Below are positions 42,406 through 56,461 of a stretch of DNA of 64,000 bases, piece after piece. This DNA is from Lucifuga dentata. Taxonomy: Eukaryota > Chordata > Actinopteri > Ophidiiformes > Bythitidae. A program made the translations under genes and the position numbers. The notes below the pieces were generated by a model, which was not told the DNA's origin, ran no database searches, and worked only from the letters and a program-made list of their open reading frames with translations. Each line of letters opens with the position of its first letter. Position 1 is the first letter of the stretch. The stretch is taken from NCBI GenBank assembly GCA_014773175.1, contig VXCM01001540.1, positions 124,001 to 188,000 on the forward strand, read 5' to 3'.

Positions 42406-45400
42406 TCACTGCTGTGTCATCTTGGCTGCTTCAGCTTTGATTAGCGAGATGAGTTCTAGGTTAATTAGAAACACAAAGCGAAGACCTGCAATCTGAAGAG
42501 ATGGGCAATGTTAGCGTCACATCTCCTAGCATAATTCAAATGTATTACAGTTTTTAAGTTTGCAAATCATATCTGACATGGTTAACACCCTGCACTCACC
42601 TCCACCACTGAGTTGTTGTTTAGTTTCCACTTGTTTCCTGAGAGGACTGGTCTGCCATCTATGTAGATGGGTCGTCTTCCCTCGTTGGCAATGAAGAAAT
42701 CTCCATTATTCTTCAGCTTAATTATCCCTGTAGGCATCAATGCATATGATAAAAAAAATTAAAATGAGATCTGTGCTGAGAGATGCTCAGTAGTTTAATT
42801 TACTGTCAGCAACATCAAATGTGCTCTCAGTTAAAACAAGTCAACATTTAAGAAAATAACACCAATAAAAGAAATATACCAACCATAAAAAATTTAAGTT
42901 ATTTCAAACAACTTAAAGGCGTTGACATTTTAAAATATAAAATTTGTTACAAATTCTTCTACAAATGTAGATTCAATTTTCAGTTACTGTACTGTCTGCA
43001 TACTTGTTCCCACAATTTTAAATATAGAAATCACAAAACATCTTCCTGAGTATGATGATGCTAAAGTGAATTATGAACATATCCTGTGTATTCTATGTTT
43101 AAACCACATGAACATATAAATACAACACCATATGTGGAAAGTGCTATGATGGTGCTACACAAGAGCAAGACGTTGTAATGACATCTTGCTAATATTCCAA
43201 TGGATCCAGTTCTGCAGTCCTCATTCTCTGAGATACCGAAAGTCACAAAAGCTGTTTGTTTTAGAAGATTGTTTTCCAAGTACCATCCAAAATAATGTAT
43301 GATTAATTCACCTTGTTTCCTAGATATTTTCCAGGCAGGCCCCTCTAGCGACAGATCTACGTCTATCTGTTTGTCCTTGGTTGCCCTGCCCAAGGTAATC
43401 TGTTAACATGAACAGACAGATAACACATATAGAAAAAAATTCCTCTAATTACTGTCATTTGGTTGCTCAAATATGGTACTTCAGCAATCCTCCTCTGTCC
43501 AAAATGTAGCTGAAAAACACGACTTACCTCTCGGGATCTCATGAGGTAGCGTACCATTCGTCCTCGTAGTGCTGCCAGTGTCTGGTTGTCAAAGTCTGGC
43601 ATGTTCATTCCTGGTGACATGGACACAAAAAGTTTCTACCTAACTAGATTTTTCGCATAAAGCTCTGCCTTGAACTTAATGAGTGAAAGCTCACATACCT
43701 GTGATGCTGTCCACAAGGACCTGCCATCGTGGTAACTCCTGCTCTAACTGCCTTATCTCCCGTTTCTGGTGTCGGTCGGAAATCATCAGCTCTGAAATGT
43801 AAGATAATATAAACCAGAAGATATCACAGTAAATGTAAACTAAATCAGTCTGATCAACGATTTACATCCCTGTTATTACAGATACAAGAGGTTCATAAGA
43901 GTTGTATTATGCAAATTTTTGTATTATCATCTGCTTATTTGTTTGCACCCAGTTTAATCAATGGTTATATTAGTTTCACAGTTATTAATTGTTAAGACAG
44001 TTAACTGCATGTTATTATACCTTAAGCGCTACTTCAGAACAGTGATTAAACTGTTGACTGTAACAATATTTTAGGTGTGATCTAAATTTAATAAACTCAT
44101 GCCAGCCAATAATTTTCTATAGCCAGTGTCTGAATAAATATGGCTATTATCAACTTAACAATTTCAGTAAAAATTAAATATGAGTTTCTATGTCTTCTGA
44201 GAAAAATTTCATGCAACGTGCTTCTTTAAAATCCAAATTCTTACCATGTTCCAACACCTCATCTCTGCTTTCCCTACATAAAGAGAAACTGTAACTGATC
44301 AGCATTGAAAATTTACAGAACTGCAGTATTTAAAAGGAAAACATTAGCAACATCTTATCAACAACAAAAACCAAGAGATGAATATTTCAAAGTGAAAATC
44401 TGCCATACTTTAACTTTGCATCATCAACCATCTGCTCAGCATCAGAGAAATTAAGGACCTGGTCACCTTTAGGGAGAGGCTGGACTGCAATAGACAATCA
44501 AAGACAGTATTAAATACTGAGCTCCTACATGCATCTATTAACTTTTATTTTGAAGAAGGAAAAAAAAGAGAAAAAGGCAACCAAAACTGACAAGTATTTC
44601 TTAAAAATGATGGTGTCTGTATTTGTTTATGTATTTTATTTATTCAGGAGGTGCTCAAGGTCAAGTCAACGCAACCTTGTTGTGGCAAAAGTTGACTTTT
44701 TGGTAAGTATTGTGTATCACTGGATTACAAAGCCTTTAAATGGAACATCCACCCATGTGATATCTCGTGAAAAGCCACATTGGAGCTGCAAGTCAGTTGT
44801 TTTATGATGTGTGGAACATTTTGCAGGCACAGGCCAGCTCCATTTTGTTGACTGCATTCTAACTACTGATGATGCACTAATGTTCCCCTTATCATAATAT
44901 CATGTGATAACTTGGACACTGATGAGACACAATTATAAAGCAACTTACTTTCGTGACTTAAATTGTCCAAAAAAAGTTCATCTGCCATTGATTCAAACTA
45001 TAACTGATAGCAAATGTATTTGGTTATTTTGGCATGAACTGCGAGGACAGGTCAGCTCACCACTCTGGTCATCCAGAAGGTAATACTGCTTTAATAGTTG
45101 CCAGTGCACCAGCAGGCTCTTTGGGGTGCGAGATGGGTGAAACACACTGGGGTTCTTGCTCAGGAGCTCCTGGAACACTTCCAGTTTGGGCTGAGTGGTC
45201 TGTTCAAAGAGGAAAGGTAAGAATTAAAAAAAATGAAAATATGAACACAAAGCACAGCAATCAAATGCAAAAATAAAAGGTATGTTGTCTGCGGTGAAGT
45301 GGAATAATCAATTAAACTCCTTATTTTTTAAAATAAGCTCTGCACTAAGATTTACTCATTACATCAACAGAAATACTTAGATCAAATTGCTCTGCCCTTA

Positions 45401-47265
45401 CTAATAATCAAAATAATCAATAATTAGATTCCTAAAGTCAAAATATATCTGTATTTTGGCTCCTTCAATCCATTAATGTTTTTGACCTGATGTTTCTGCC
45501 CAGGATGTAGGAAATTAACCTAAATTGGTACGTTATTCTATAATCACAGTAAAACTATTACTGAAGTAAAAAATGTACTTACTGAACCGATCTTGGCTAG
45601 CAGTGCTTCCTCAGCTTGACTGAAGAGCGCTTTGCTCTGGATTGCTGCAATAGCTTCTGGATGAAGCTGCCGCATTGCCTGCCATGCCAGCCTAAGCATC
45701 AATCAACAATGAGAAAGTGCAAAGAGGTCATTTTAAAAGGGTACAGTTGCAGTTGAGGTATTACTTTAAGGGTAAAAAGGGTGTAAATAAAAATAGATGT
45801 ATAGAAACTTTGAGGGAAAAAGTGAAGCTGCTTGTTTAGTCTCTTACTTTGAGATAACAGGGTCGTAGAGGAGAGCATACCACCTCTCTTTGATTTCCCT
45901 CAAAGTGAAACGACAGCTGAACTTTACCCCCAAATGAACAGAGGTTAGGTCTGTGGTCTACAGGCGTATACACACACGCACACACGCATGCACGCACACA
46001 AGCACAGGCACACACAATTATTCATGTATAAAAACTCAGAGTATTACTTAAAACAATCAGAAAATTACAAAAGATTCACACCAGCAAACATGCTTAATTA
46101 TTTACTGAACTAAGCCACCTTTTCTAAGAGTGACCTTAATTTTGTACTTCTCACCTGTAACACTGCGTTTATAAGCAACAGGTCATCGGTGGGTTTCCAA
46201 CGGCCCAGGTCTTTTGTAATATGTAGAGGCTGCTTGCTTTTCTTTACTCTTTTGGTGATAGGTGTAGGGTTTATCATCATTGTGAGTGGCAGTGTAAGAG
46301 AGGTGCCAGATTTTGTCACCTGACAGGATGAAAAAAAGACAGAGGAGTTAAGTCATCAAACCTACATGATGTCTACCATAGCCATGTAATCATACAGGAC
46401 TCCTACAGGAGGTTTTATGTTGTCTTTTGTACCTTTTTCTTCTCATTGGATGCAGGTTCGCTCCCTGAACAGCGGACGGTCTCTATGACAGGTGGGCCTT
46501 TGACTCTACTGGATGACTTAACCAGGCTGCTTTCCACAAGCTCGTCATCAAACTTCTTCCTCTTTATAGACCTGAAGACATTGTTTCAAAATTTGAACAA
46601 AACATTTTCTTTTATTGCATTACTATATTTACAGATGCACTATAGAAAAACTACATCAAATGTCTTGAACAGTTTTAGCAAACCAGTCTATGAATGTGTC
46701 TCAATTTAGGTGCAGTCTGCATTTCTTGTTACGTATTAACTGAAAAACACAGCCTAACACAATTCAAAGATTTGTATAAAGTAGCCAAACATATCACTTA
46801 AAATATAAGAGCTAATGATGAAATCCACTGCCTGATATAAATAAAGTTTTGTTACTAGTTGGTATATGTGATGAATTACAGGGCATTGCAGGAAAATGGA
46901 AGCTAGGCCAGTCCTGAAGTTTATGTTGTAAACTTGAGCATCATGAACATTTTCCCAGTTTCCTGGTTGTATTTTGGCTGTTTGAGGGAAACTTCCTGCT
47001 GATGAACTTTCAAATATTTGACAATATTTGACAAATTTCTGACAGTAAAGTTTATTGATGTTGAGATTTAGCTGGATTGACATTTCAATAAACCACTGTA
47101 TGTATCAAACCTGGAGGAACTTCTTCGTTTGGGAACACCACCGCCAAATGCTTGTGTTGCTGTCCTTTTGATATCTTTGACTCCAAGTGACTCCTCATCC
47201 TCTGACCGACTCTGAGCACCAGTCACTGCCATCGGTGCACCAACCACAGGCTCACCAGCTTGCAT
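42406..47265 (-). CDS. mcrs1: Microspherule protein 1 (MCRS1)
   Basis: Nuclear/nucleolar FHA-domain protein, a subunit of the INO80 and NSL chromatin complexes and a spindle microtubule minus-end protein. Thirteen coding exons: 47265-47111, 46571-46433, 46319-46155, 45957-45848, 45691-45583, 45199-45061, 44484-44409, 44273-44245, 43791-43699, 43610-43528, 43399-43312, 42727-42600, 42492-42406. They give 466 residues (human 462). The N-terminus carries SRSEDEESLG and PKRRSSSR. A nuclear localisation motif KRVKKSKQ sits at 121-128. The conserved MCRS N-terminal domain includes DLGRWKPTDDLLLINAVLQ and RWYALLYDPVISKLAWQAM. A charged helical stretch (DEVLEHELMISDRHQKREI) precedes the C-terminal FHA domain (GPAWKISRKQG, NNGDFFIANEGRRPIYIDG). 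The ATG lies directly after a splice acceptor (CTGTGACTGAACAG), so translation starts at the first base of exon 2; a second in-frame ATG 15 codons on is possible. Confidence 0.95.
45969..46017. repeat. CA-rich imperfect microsatellite
   Basis: CA units interrupted by CG and GCATG, in an mcrs1 intron within 15 bases of an exon edge (45957). Confidence 0.8.
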
Positions 47266-47949
47266 CTGTTCAGTCACAGCATGAAACGCATCAGAAAAAG
47301 ATTTAGCAAAACTCTAGATGGGGTAAGAGCTGATAAAATTGCTGTAAGTCACATATGAACCTTCTATTTCCATTCTTGAAGTTTATTTAACTTCAGACAT
47401 GTTGCTCTGGGAGCATGAACTTGAGCTTTCTCTAGGTACCCAGTTATTACAATCCAGCAACACATGCTACGATTTCTATCATGTGAAGATAGTTTTATTT
47501 TACGAGCATTTTACTTTGACTTTCAGTTTAGCAATGGGTGAACGGTAAGTAAATAATGGTGAACATCTTTAAGGTCAATATGTGGAGAAAAGCCATTATA
47601 ACTTGAACAATAGGTCACCTGACAACCTGATAGTTCGTAAACGTATAAACATCCTATAACACATCTCATGCCAAACTATTTATTCTCAGTTTTATATTTA
47701 CAAGGCAATTTCACATCATTTTACACATCTCTGTGAAAGCAGTGATGGGCTGAGGGTGGCTACCACTTTAACAAGGCCTTTGTTTACATGCACATCGTGG
47801 CCTTTCAGGTTATCTTCTGTATCTGCTTTCTAAACTCAAAATAACAGATGTAGACAACAGGGTAGCAAATCTCAATGTTAGATTACATATTTGCACATTC
47901 ATGCACATGGCGTGTTTGGCGGCTCATCATAACATGTTCAAAATAACGC

Positions 47950-48300
47950 CGGTTAGTGTTAGCCAGTTAGCAATAGCTAACTAGACGTCCCTTTGATAGA
48001 AAGCTAACGTTAGCTGCTAAAACAACAAAGCTATATGTCTAGCTACTTACCGCTCCTGGATACGTCCTTATATCGCCTTAATTTGTTAAGTATATATGTT
48101 ATAACCTATGGTACTATTAACCCCCCATTAGCTAACATCTACACGAGTTGAATGTTTAGCTAGCTAGCAACATAGCTAACTGGCTACATGAACATTACGG
48201 ATGCTACAAGCTACTAGCATATTAGCTTCTTTGCTGGTCTGTTTTCGTGTTCTCGTGACGTTTATGGCGGACAGCAAAGAGCTTTAAGGCGCATTATCGC
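47950..48300 (-). promoter_or_regulatory. mcrs1: mcrs1 5'UTR exon and promoter region
   Basis: A donor on the minus strand (CCAGGAGCG then GTAAGTAGC, exon edge 48051) defines a probable non-coding first exon. Around it are at least seven GCTAAC/GTTAGC words within about 220 bases. A TGACGT CRE-like core lies near 48257. The region has more CpG than its surroundings. Confidence 0.45.
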
Positions 48301-50393
48301 CACCTTCTGGAATAAAGTGTAAGTCGAGATATTTATTATTTATATAAACAACGAATGATGCTGACATTCATTACACGACATTGTATTCATTAGAAAATTA
48401 AGTATGACGTGATTTTATTGTTATTTTCTGCTTTGGTGTAGTTATGTCCATTTTTGCATTTTGTGATACTTTTTGCAAGTTAATCAGCTTCAGCTTGTTT
48501 CCTTCATTAGACATGAGTAATTATCAATTTTGGAGTCTAATATTATTTGAAGTATCGCACACTGTTAGGTCAGACTGAGGCTGCCCCACTTTCTAAACCC
48601 TCTACAACACTAATAAAAGTGCTGTCATTTTTTAGTATACACAAATATAATTTATAAGCAAAATAATTCCTTAAGTGTTTTTGCACATTAACTGCATCTA
48701 TTTGAGCTTAAGTGCTCAAAATCTATCAATCAGCACTCACAATCCAATAAATACTTAAATATAAAACACTTACTCAAGTAGATATAGTTACTAAGTTAAT
48801 TACTCACCATCAGTGTTTAATTCCAATATTATCTTTGTCTTTAGTCATCTCACAGCATCATTAGCAGACTTTATCTCTTTATCTTTACTTCCTTCTCAAA
48901 CAGACATGATTCCTTTCTGTCTTACTGTATGTCACTGACTCGCACAATCAGGACAGTATAATATATAAGACATTGTGAAAATTATGATTTGGTTTCTCTG
49001 ACCCTTGACAATTCTTCAGTAAAAACAATTATTAGCTCATTTTTGTATATTATTTAAAATTTGCAAACTTGAGTCTCACTGTCAGCTAATAACAGTGATT
49101 TTCCAGTTTGGAGGGGAGTTAAAAATTAACTTTATGGCAGTGAAGTGGTCTGGTGTTCAACCCACAGCTCAGCTGTGCAAACTGCACTGTTCACATGCTC
49201 ATGTCACGCAGGAAATTTGATACTCTGCATTGTGCTTCTTAGAAATCACTGCCTATGTGTCTAAACTTTGGTTTATTTACTGGGTAACTGACTTCAGAAC
49301 TGAAATTTGCTTGATCTGTTAGATCTGATCTCATACAGCTGATGATGTGAAAGCAGAAACCATGCTCTGGATCATGACAGTGGGAGAAATTTGTTTTTAA
49401 TGGCATTGACACAAAACCTGATGTTAGTAATTAAAACTAAATCTCTTTCGTTTACAAATTGGCAATTAACCTGCGTAAAAAATTAAAAATGACATGAAGA
49501 ATAACAATTTCAAAACATGTTAAATTAGAAGAAATATGAAATTCAGAAACTGAAGCTTTTCAGGTATACAAAATAGTACAGTAATATTACTCAAAGTAGG
49601 TTTAGGCATTGCATATGTTTCATTTTGTATAATTTAAAAGACAACACAGACACCTTTACAAAGCCCAAGTGCAGAATAGTTTAAATTGAGGGATTTTGAA
49701 TAGTAGCATGATCAGTTCCTACACAGGAATTTCAACAGCTGCCATTCTTATGGAGAACCCATGACTAAACCTTTTTCATCTTAAGCACCTCATGAAAGTA
49801 ATGTTCATCACTATATTTAGCATCATAACTGCATAAGATTCTCAGAATATCTCAACAGTGCAAGAGATATGACTTGCAGCATCATGTGTAAACTGGAATG
49901 ACATATACAAAAATGAAATAAAAAATTTGCATCATCTGAAAACTTTCTGCTACTGTTATAGTTAAGAGTGTGGAAGATCCTGTTATAGATGATGGACACA
50001 ATTCACCATCACATTTTGTAAGATTTATGGAAAAAAAATCAGCTCCAAATACTGACATGAAAGTTAAATCCCTGCATTAAGACTGTGTTGATGTGTGTTT
50101 CAGGAGATCACTGGTTTGCTCTCAGAATCTGTGCAAATAAGTGAAACAGAGCACTGAAATTTGGAGTTACACAGCTCCCAGTGGAAAGCCATAGTGTTGA
50201 GCCACTTCCACTAATTCTTCTTTCAGGTGTCCTTCTCAGCCTCGACCAATGAGGCCTCAAGATTGAAGGCCTTTGGTCTTTGTTGTGTTGCAGGTTGAAA
50301 TCAGACATGGTCCACTATAAATCCACCTTCTCATCACTGTAGCCAAGAGACTCTCAATGACGCGTCCTGAGCTGAGCAGCTCTGCAGAGAAGT
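48301..50393. other. Intergenic mcrs1-cyp27b1 and cyp27b1 3'UTR
   Basis: About 2 kb separate the mcrs1 promoter from the cyp27b1 stop codon. The part nearest 50393 is presumably cyp27b1 3'UTR. It is AT-rich with no recognisable gene or repeat copy. Confidence 0.45.
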
Positions 50394-53300
50394 TCATCGT
50401 TCAATAAACTGCAGGTTAATGACACTTTCAGGAACGAGAAGTGTCCGCGTCATGGGTTTCACTGAAAGCCCTTCAGGGTCTGGCTTCACATTGAACTCAA
50501 TTAGAATCTAATGAGAGAGAGAGAGAAAATAGATTTATAACAGGATTTAGATAAATGATTTGGAAAAGATAATTACACACTTACTGCTGAATATAAGCAA
50601 TGACTCTTCAGCATCATACAGTGTAAAGAAATTGTAACTGGATGATGTAGCATTTCATTAAAACCACAGCTGGGTCCCAGTATTTTAGAAGCTAATCACT
50701 AATCAGCACCAAATGAATGTCACTGGTGTTGTCATCAACTTTGATTCTGCTTCTTAAATAATCTGTATGGAAGACTTAAAAAAAAAACAAAAAAAAAACA
50801 GAAAGACGGTCAAGTCTACATAACTCACCCTCGCCAGAGCAAGATAGAGCTCCAGCTCAGCGATCCGGCGGCCAATGCAGCTGCGTTTACCAACACCGAA
50901 GGGCACAGAGGCGTAGGGGTGATGACTCTGCTCTCTGTTCAGCCACCGCTGGGGCCGGAATTCATCTGGATTCGGAAAAACTGCTGCATCCCGAGATGTT
51001 GCAAAGTGGCACAAAGTGATCAGAGTCTGGATGGAAAGAATTCACTGTCAGCTGTACTTTTCACCCAATAAGAAGGCAATTTCCAGTGTGACATCATGGC
51101 ATGAGCTAGCCCCAGTTTCTCATGTAATCACTGTTCTTACTGTATATTTGAAACTTTGCATTAATGATTCCATTTGAGTCACAGATTTAAGCATCTCATT
51201 TTCTTAACGAAAAATACTAGCTTTACTTTAGAAACTCTTGACATCAGTTTCTCTTGTGCTCACTTTTGACATCACTGCAAAGGTGGCAGTAGTAATAAAT
51301 TGATTTTTTTTTTTTACACTTCACAAGGTGGAATGCTATTTTTGTCTATAAGATGACAAATGGACACAATAAATCTTCTTATTCATTTCTTTTATTAACA
51401 TTATTCATCCTTAATTATTTCATATATAAAAACATTTTCATACTTTTCCTTGAGCAAGGAGATGTCTGATTGCCACCTTTGTTTGGTTGACAGCATAGAC
51501 AGCATAAATGACTTAAAAATCTGCTTTACTGTTTTGCAGATAGAATATTCTTTATTATAGCTTGACACATGAGTCCTTGAGGAACTGGGGCAAGAAATAA
51601 GTAATATCAGAATCCATGTAGTCCCAATATGTGGATGATTTCTCAACTCAAAAGTGCACTTGCTCCCTAAACCAGCAGGGACAGCTTGCAGCAATGATAT
51701 TGTGGCTCAGTAAGTATGAATGTTAGAAATAAAACAGACTCACATTTTTTGGAATGAGGTAGCCTCCAACCTGGATGTCTCTTTCTGTGATGACCCTGGC
51801 ATTGGCTGGAATAACAGGATACAATCTGAAAAAACAAAGCTCCGTAACGTTATCATGATTCCACTTGTACCCTGTAGTTTGATACTGAAATAAATGGGAA
51901 AATTACAAAAACCAGTTGATTTATACCTGAGGACTTCCTTGACTGTAGCCTTCAGAAGAGGCATACGGGCCACATCTGCTGCCTCTGGTACCCTACGACC
52001 CTCCAGCACAGACAACACCTCGTCCCGAAGCAAAGCCTGCACCTCAGGGTGACGGGACAGCTCATACAATGACCAGGACATGGTGCTGGAGATCTGAAAG
52101 GACAGCTCAGGGTAAACTCTCTATGTGGGGCTGAGAACAGAGTCAGAGAAAAGAGGAACAGTTCTTACTGTGTCAACCCCTGTCAGAAGGAGCTCTGTGA
52201 CGTTGCTATAGACGGTCTTCATGGGCAGCCCCATCTGAGACAGGAAGTAGGTCAGGTATCGACCCTCCACCTTCTCTCCACGGGCCACCTTTTCTGCTTC
52301 TGCTGTCAACTGCTGATCAATGTGGCCTTTCGCTAGAAGTATAAAGGTGAGAAGTTATAATGAAAGAAAAGAAAAAGTAATCATCAAGGCCATTAAAAAA
52401 ATATTCTTAACTATTCAGATATCCTTTTAATGGAAGTATTTTTTTAAACTTTCATTACATCATTTCCTCTTTTCTCCTTTTCAAAAGCATTTCTGGTTTG
52501 TACACTAGGTAACACAACCAATAACACATATAGTTATTAGTATCAGTTGATATGTTGTTACATTTTACAACTAATATCAAAAGGGCCTTTGTGACATAGA
52601 TGTAACTCATAACATTATTAATTGCTCCATTCCATTCAGGTATGCCCCCATCCATGTCTGTCAGGGCTACTACACTGGCTCACAAAATGGAATGAAACCA
52701 TCGATAATGTTTTGAGTGACACCTAGGCTGTTCCTACTGTCAGAGTGTCCACTGTGAGAAAGATCTGCTACATAAAGGAGAAATAACTGATAAATATATT
52801 GGAAAAAGACCCATCTATAAGTTGCCATAACTGTGTCACTGTGCAGCCTACCAAAGTCAAACATGTAGTCCCAGCACTGACAGAAGATGTTCCAGGGTTT
52901 GGGGAACAACTGGTGCAACCAACTTGGCATGGCCATAGTAAGAAGCGTCATTACAAACATGGTGTTGATTGACTGGATGAAACGCTCCGTTTCTGCAGGA
53001 ACAACTGGATCCAGGCAACCGATTCTCGACTCAAACAACACTGAGGAAATTCCTGTCAACAAAAAAAATGTTAAATGACAAGGTCAGAAAGACTTGCCAC
53101 AATGGTTGATTTGTAATTAACTATTTAGCACTTATAAGATCTTGATGCATAAGGAGATAAAATCACAAAGTTTAAGGCATATTTTATTTTTCAAGTTGCC
53201 CCATTATGCAGAAATATAGTTATGATTAAGTTAAACATAAAATAATAATATAACCTGGATGTTCCACGTCTATTTTCATACCAAAATCAGAACTTGATAG

Positions 53301-56300
53301 CAAACTGGTAGTTGGACTACAACACCCACATTTAACTACAGCCTCAAAAATTACTATAAAGTTGACACAGTGTCAATAACAATCAACACTGTAAGATCCA
53401 AAAGGCTGGACTTACTGCAGGGCTGTTGTATTGGATTGTGTAAGACTGTATATATCTAATAAACTGGTATTCTGTGTATTCACGTTCACATTACCTGATC
53501 AGTTGATGCCATTTTTCACTTAATATCAACAACAATGAGGTGTGCAAAAGTGACAAAAAGGAAGCCCTGTCATCTTTGCTTTAGTTTGACACATTTAAGT
53601 TTTAACTCTGCTTCTCCAGCACTAAAACCTTAAATTTGAAGGGTGATCAGTTTACTGACGTGATCTCTAATTACAGTGTAAAGTTGCAAAGCACAGATTT
53701 AGGGCTGCAGTCTGCCACAGGATGGTTGGGTTTACATTGCAGAACAGTGTTAACATATTCTCCTTTTGATGCAAAAACTTTTGAATGAAATGATGATGAT
53801 GATGCTTCCTCCCTTGCCAGCAACTTGGTATATCTATGCATTGTGGCATTTATTTGACAAGACTGAAAGTTCTTTTATGTTATATCCAGGGTGATACTTC
53901 AGAGTTCCGGTCTCATTTACCATTATAATAATTGCGGCAATTAATGTTTGAGACCTGTGCATGTGACCATAAGAACACTGATCTGAATCTGACAGTCTGA
54001 CAAAAACTTGGAAATGAAAAGGAATGGATAACATGCTCTCCTCTGGGGCAGTTAACTCAAACCACAAGAGGAGCTGAGGGCTTAGTATCCAATAGCAGAG
54101 CAGTGTGGTAAATTAAGGTTACACAATTGCATATTACATCCATATGCAGAGTTATGATGTAACCTCAATACACCATGGATTCAAAAGTGGCATGTAACAT
54201 GACTTTAGCTCGACTCAAAAGTCACTGGCTGATCTGAGGTGGCGCTGGGTCTAAACAGAGAAAAAAAGTGAGTTTTTTTCATGTACTTCTATTTCAATTT
54301 ATGTAAACAATCTGCATAACTGAATTCTCAGAGGAACCCAAATGGAAAGTTTTTAATTGCAAATAGCTGGGAGTCTACATCAATGGTAAGTCTACATTTA
54401 GAAAAAGCAAGATAAAGGTTGTTTGTTGTATATTAATACATGTTTTGTCACCATAAGAATTTTTTTTTGTTTGGGGGGGAATCTTATATTGGGTGTTTAT
54501 CCCATCATTGTTGCATCTGTGCTTAAATTATTAGGGCACACATGTCAGTTATTAGGTCATATATGTCTGTTATTGGTGTGTTACTGATGCATGGATGTGA
54601 CTGTCCCTAATTACCAATGTTTACATGGTGTGGTACCCCATCTAGTGAAGCATAATATTGCTACAAATTCAAAACCATCAGACTTACCCTCGAGGCCAAA
54701 GCGATAGAACTCGCTGGCGATGTCAGTGACAAGGCCCTGGGGAAGCCTGCGAAGGCGGAGTTTGGCAATGAGGTCACTGACCACGCTGTTCAGGGTTTTA
54801 TCAAAAACTTCAACTGCCTTTGGCCGCAGCATGTGTTTCCCCAGGAGACTTCTTACTGTTTGCCATTCCTCCCCCTCCCTAGCCAGACACACAAAAATGA
54901 ATAATGACATGTTTTCACGTATTTATAGTTGAATTGTACTATTTCATTTTCAAGAGGGAATATTTAACTGCAGCCTTGAGAAAGCCTTGTCCACTATACT
55001 TCATTAATATTTAGCAAATAACCTGAGACCAGACATGTTATACAATAAGACAATAAATGATTAAATCTTGTAAGTCTGGCTTCTCATTATTAGTCTTAGT
55101 GAAATCTGAACCAGTTGTTAAAGTAAATAGTTTTCTGTATTGGCTTGTTTTGGCTATGAGATGAAGCGTACAGAGGGTGGCCTATTGTCACATTGACTTT
55201 TCGTTTTACTTCACATTGATAAGGTCATACATGAAAATCATAAGGTAGAAATTAATGATAAAAATCAAGGAGATACATTACTTGTCAAGTCCGCTCATTT
55301 TGAAATTAGATTGTTATTTGTATTTCTTGGTCTGAAAGAACTTTGAAGGGGAAATGAAAATGTTAAACACATGCAGGTGAAGCATAACACTCACGACGTC
55401 AGGAGTCCATAGTGATGTCCTCTAAGCTTCCTGTAGTCCTTCCAGGAGGAAAGGTCAGAGCGCATGGGATGCTGGCCCTCCTGTCTCAGTACCTGCTCAA
55501 TAAGCGCTGGCTCAGCTACATGCACGGTCAGGATGGGACCAAAGCTCGCCTTCCACATGGGCCCATACCGCCGCAGTCCTTCCAGCTGAGGCATGAGAGA
55601 AATGTTTGTTTAGGTAAAACTACATGCTATGGGATCATTGGCACATAATCTTTGGATGCATGCTGATTATTCTGCAACCCAATACTTGCTGAAAATGTGT
55701 CGAATCCACTAATAAATAGTTTTCAGTGACTCTATAATTTGATTGATCGACAGTTTGAACAGACAAATCTTGCAACCTGATCTTCTGTGACCTCATAGTC
55801 TATACTTGACTGATAAGTGATAGCTAGTGGCCAGATTAGTTTAAAGGTGTTGAACAGACCTACAGTGGTAAAAGACTTCTCAAGATATGTTTAATTATGA
55901 GTTGGAGAATAGAGAAATTCTGTAATTCTTTTCAAATAGAAAATACAAAAATGAAGAGTAATGGAAAAACTTAATGATTACTTTTCATAGTCATTATTTC
56001 ATTCTTCATTCTTATTTTTTATGATGATGATGATGATGATGATGCACAGTTTTGGCCTCTTTTTAGCATTAAGCTGTAATTCTGATATAGTGCTAAATAA
56101 AAGTGCGAGAAACTGCGAGAAAGTGCGTGAAACTACAGCCTCCAGACAGTAAAATACACAACCTCATATGCACTAAAATCAACAATATTTTCAAAAATCA
56201 TTAGCTCATTCAGTTCCTGCTGCTTCATCCTACCTGTAACTCGTGCAGCCGTGACAGTCCCCGATTGGCAAACAAGTCCCAGGCGAAGCTGGCGACCGTC

Positions 56301-56461
56301 GGTCCAGGCATCTCGTCCAGAGTTCTCACCGCCTGGTGCTTGGTTCCCTCCGGACCGGCTGATGCTCCTTCAGAACACCTTTCCACCCACTTCAGCAGGG
56401 GAGAAGCACTCCGGCCGAAAACTCTGAGCGCTTGCTTCAGCATCCTTCTGGCAGAGACCAT
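50394..56461 (-). CDS. cyp27b1: 25-hydroxyvitamin D3 1-alpha-hydroxylase (CYP27B1)
   Basis: Mitochondrial class I cytochrome P450 that converts 25-hydroxyvitamin D3 to the active 1,25-dihydroxy form, using adrenodoxin. Nine coding exons: 56461-56234, 55585-55395, 54878-54688, 53052-52852, 52332-52169, 52093-51927, 51825-51744, 51026-50829, 50507-50394. They give 511 residues (human 508). The N-terminus is a basic presequence ([17 protein letters not shown]). Conserved elements are [39 protein letters not shown]-helix [15 protein letters not shown] (about 318-332); ExxR Glu378-Arg381 ([16 protein letters not shown]); FRPQRW; and the heme loop [12 protein letters not shown] with Cys458. The C-terminus [13 protein letters not shown] matches CYP27B1. 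[13 protein letters not shown] and the overall length favour CYP27B1 over CYP27A1 or CYP27C1. The stop is TGA at 50394-50396. All exon phases are consistent and no disabling change is seen. Confidence 0.95.
56021..56044. repeat. ATG/GAT trinucleotide microsatellite
   Basis: Eight perfect ATG units in cyp27b1 intron 1. Confidence 0.85.

Noticed and set aside
44943..45000. Minus-strand exon-like stretch MADELFLDNLSHE with acceptor and donor in an mcrs1 intron
   Set aside because: Inclusion after the preceding exon gives an immediate in-frame stop, and direct joining of 45061 to 44484 reproduces the conserved YYLLDDQSVQPLPKGDQ junction. It could only serve as an alternative first exon, for which there is no support.
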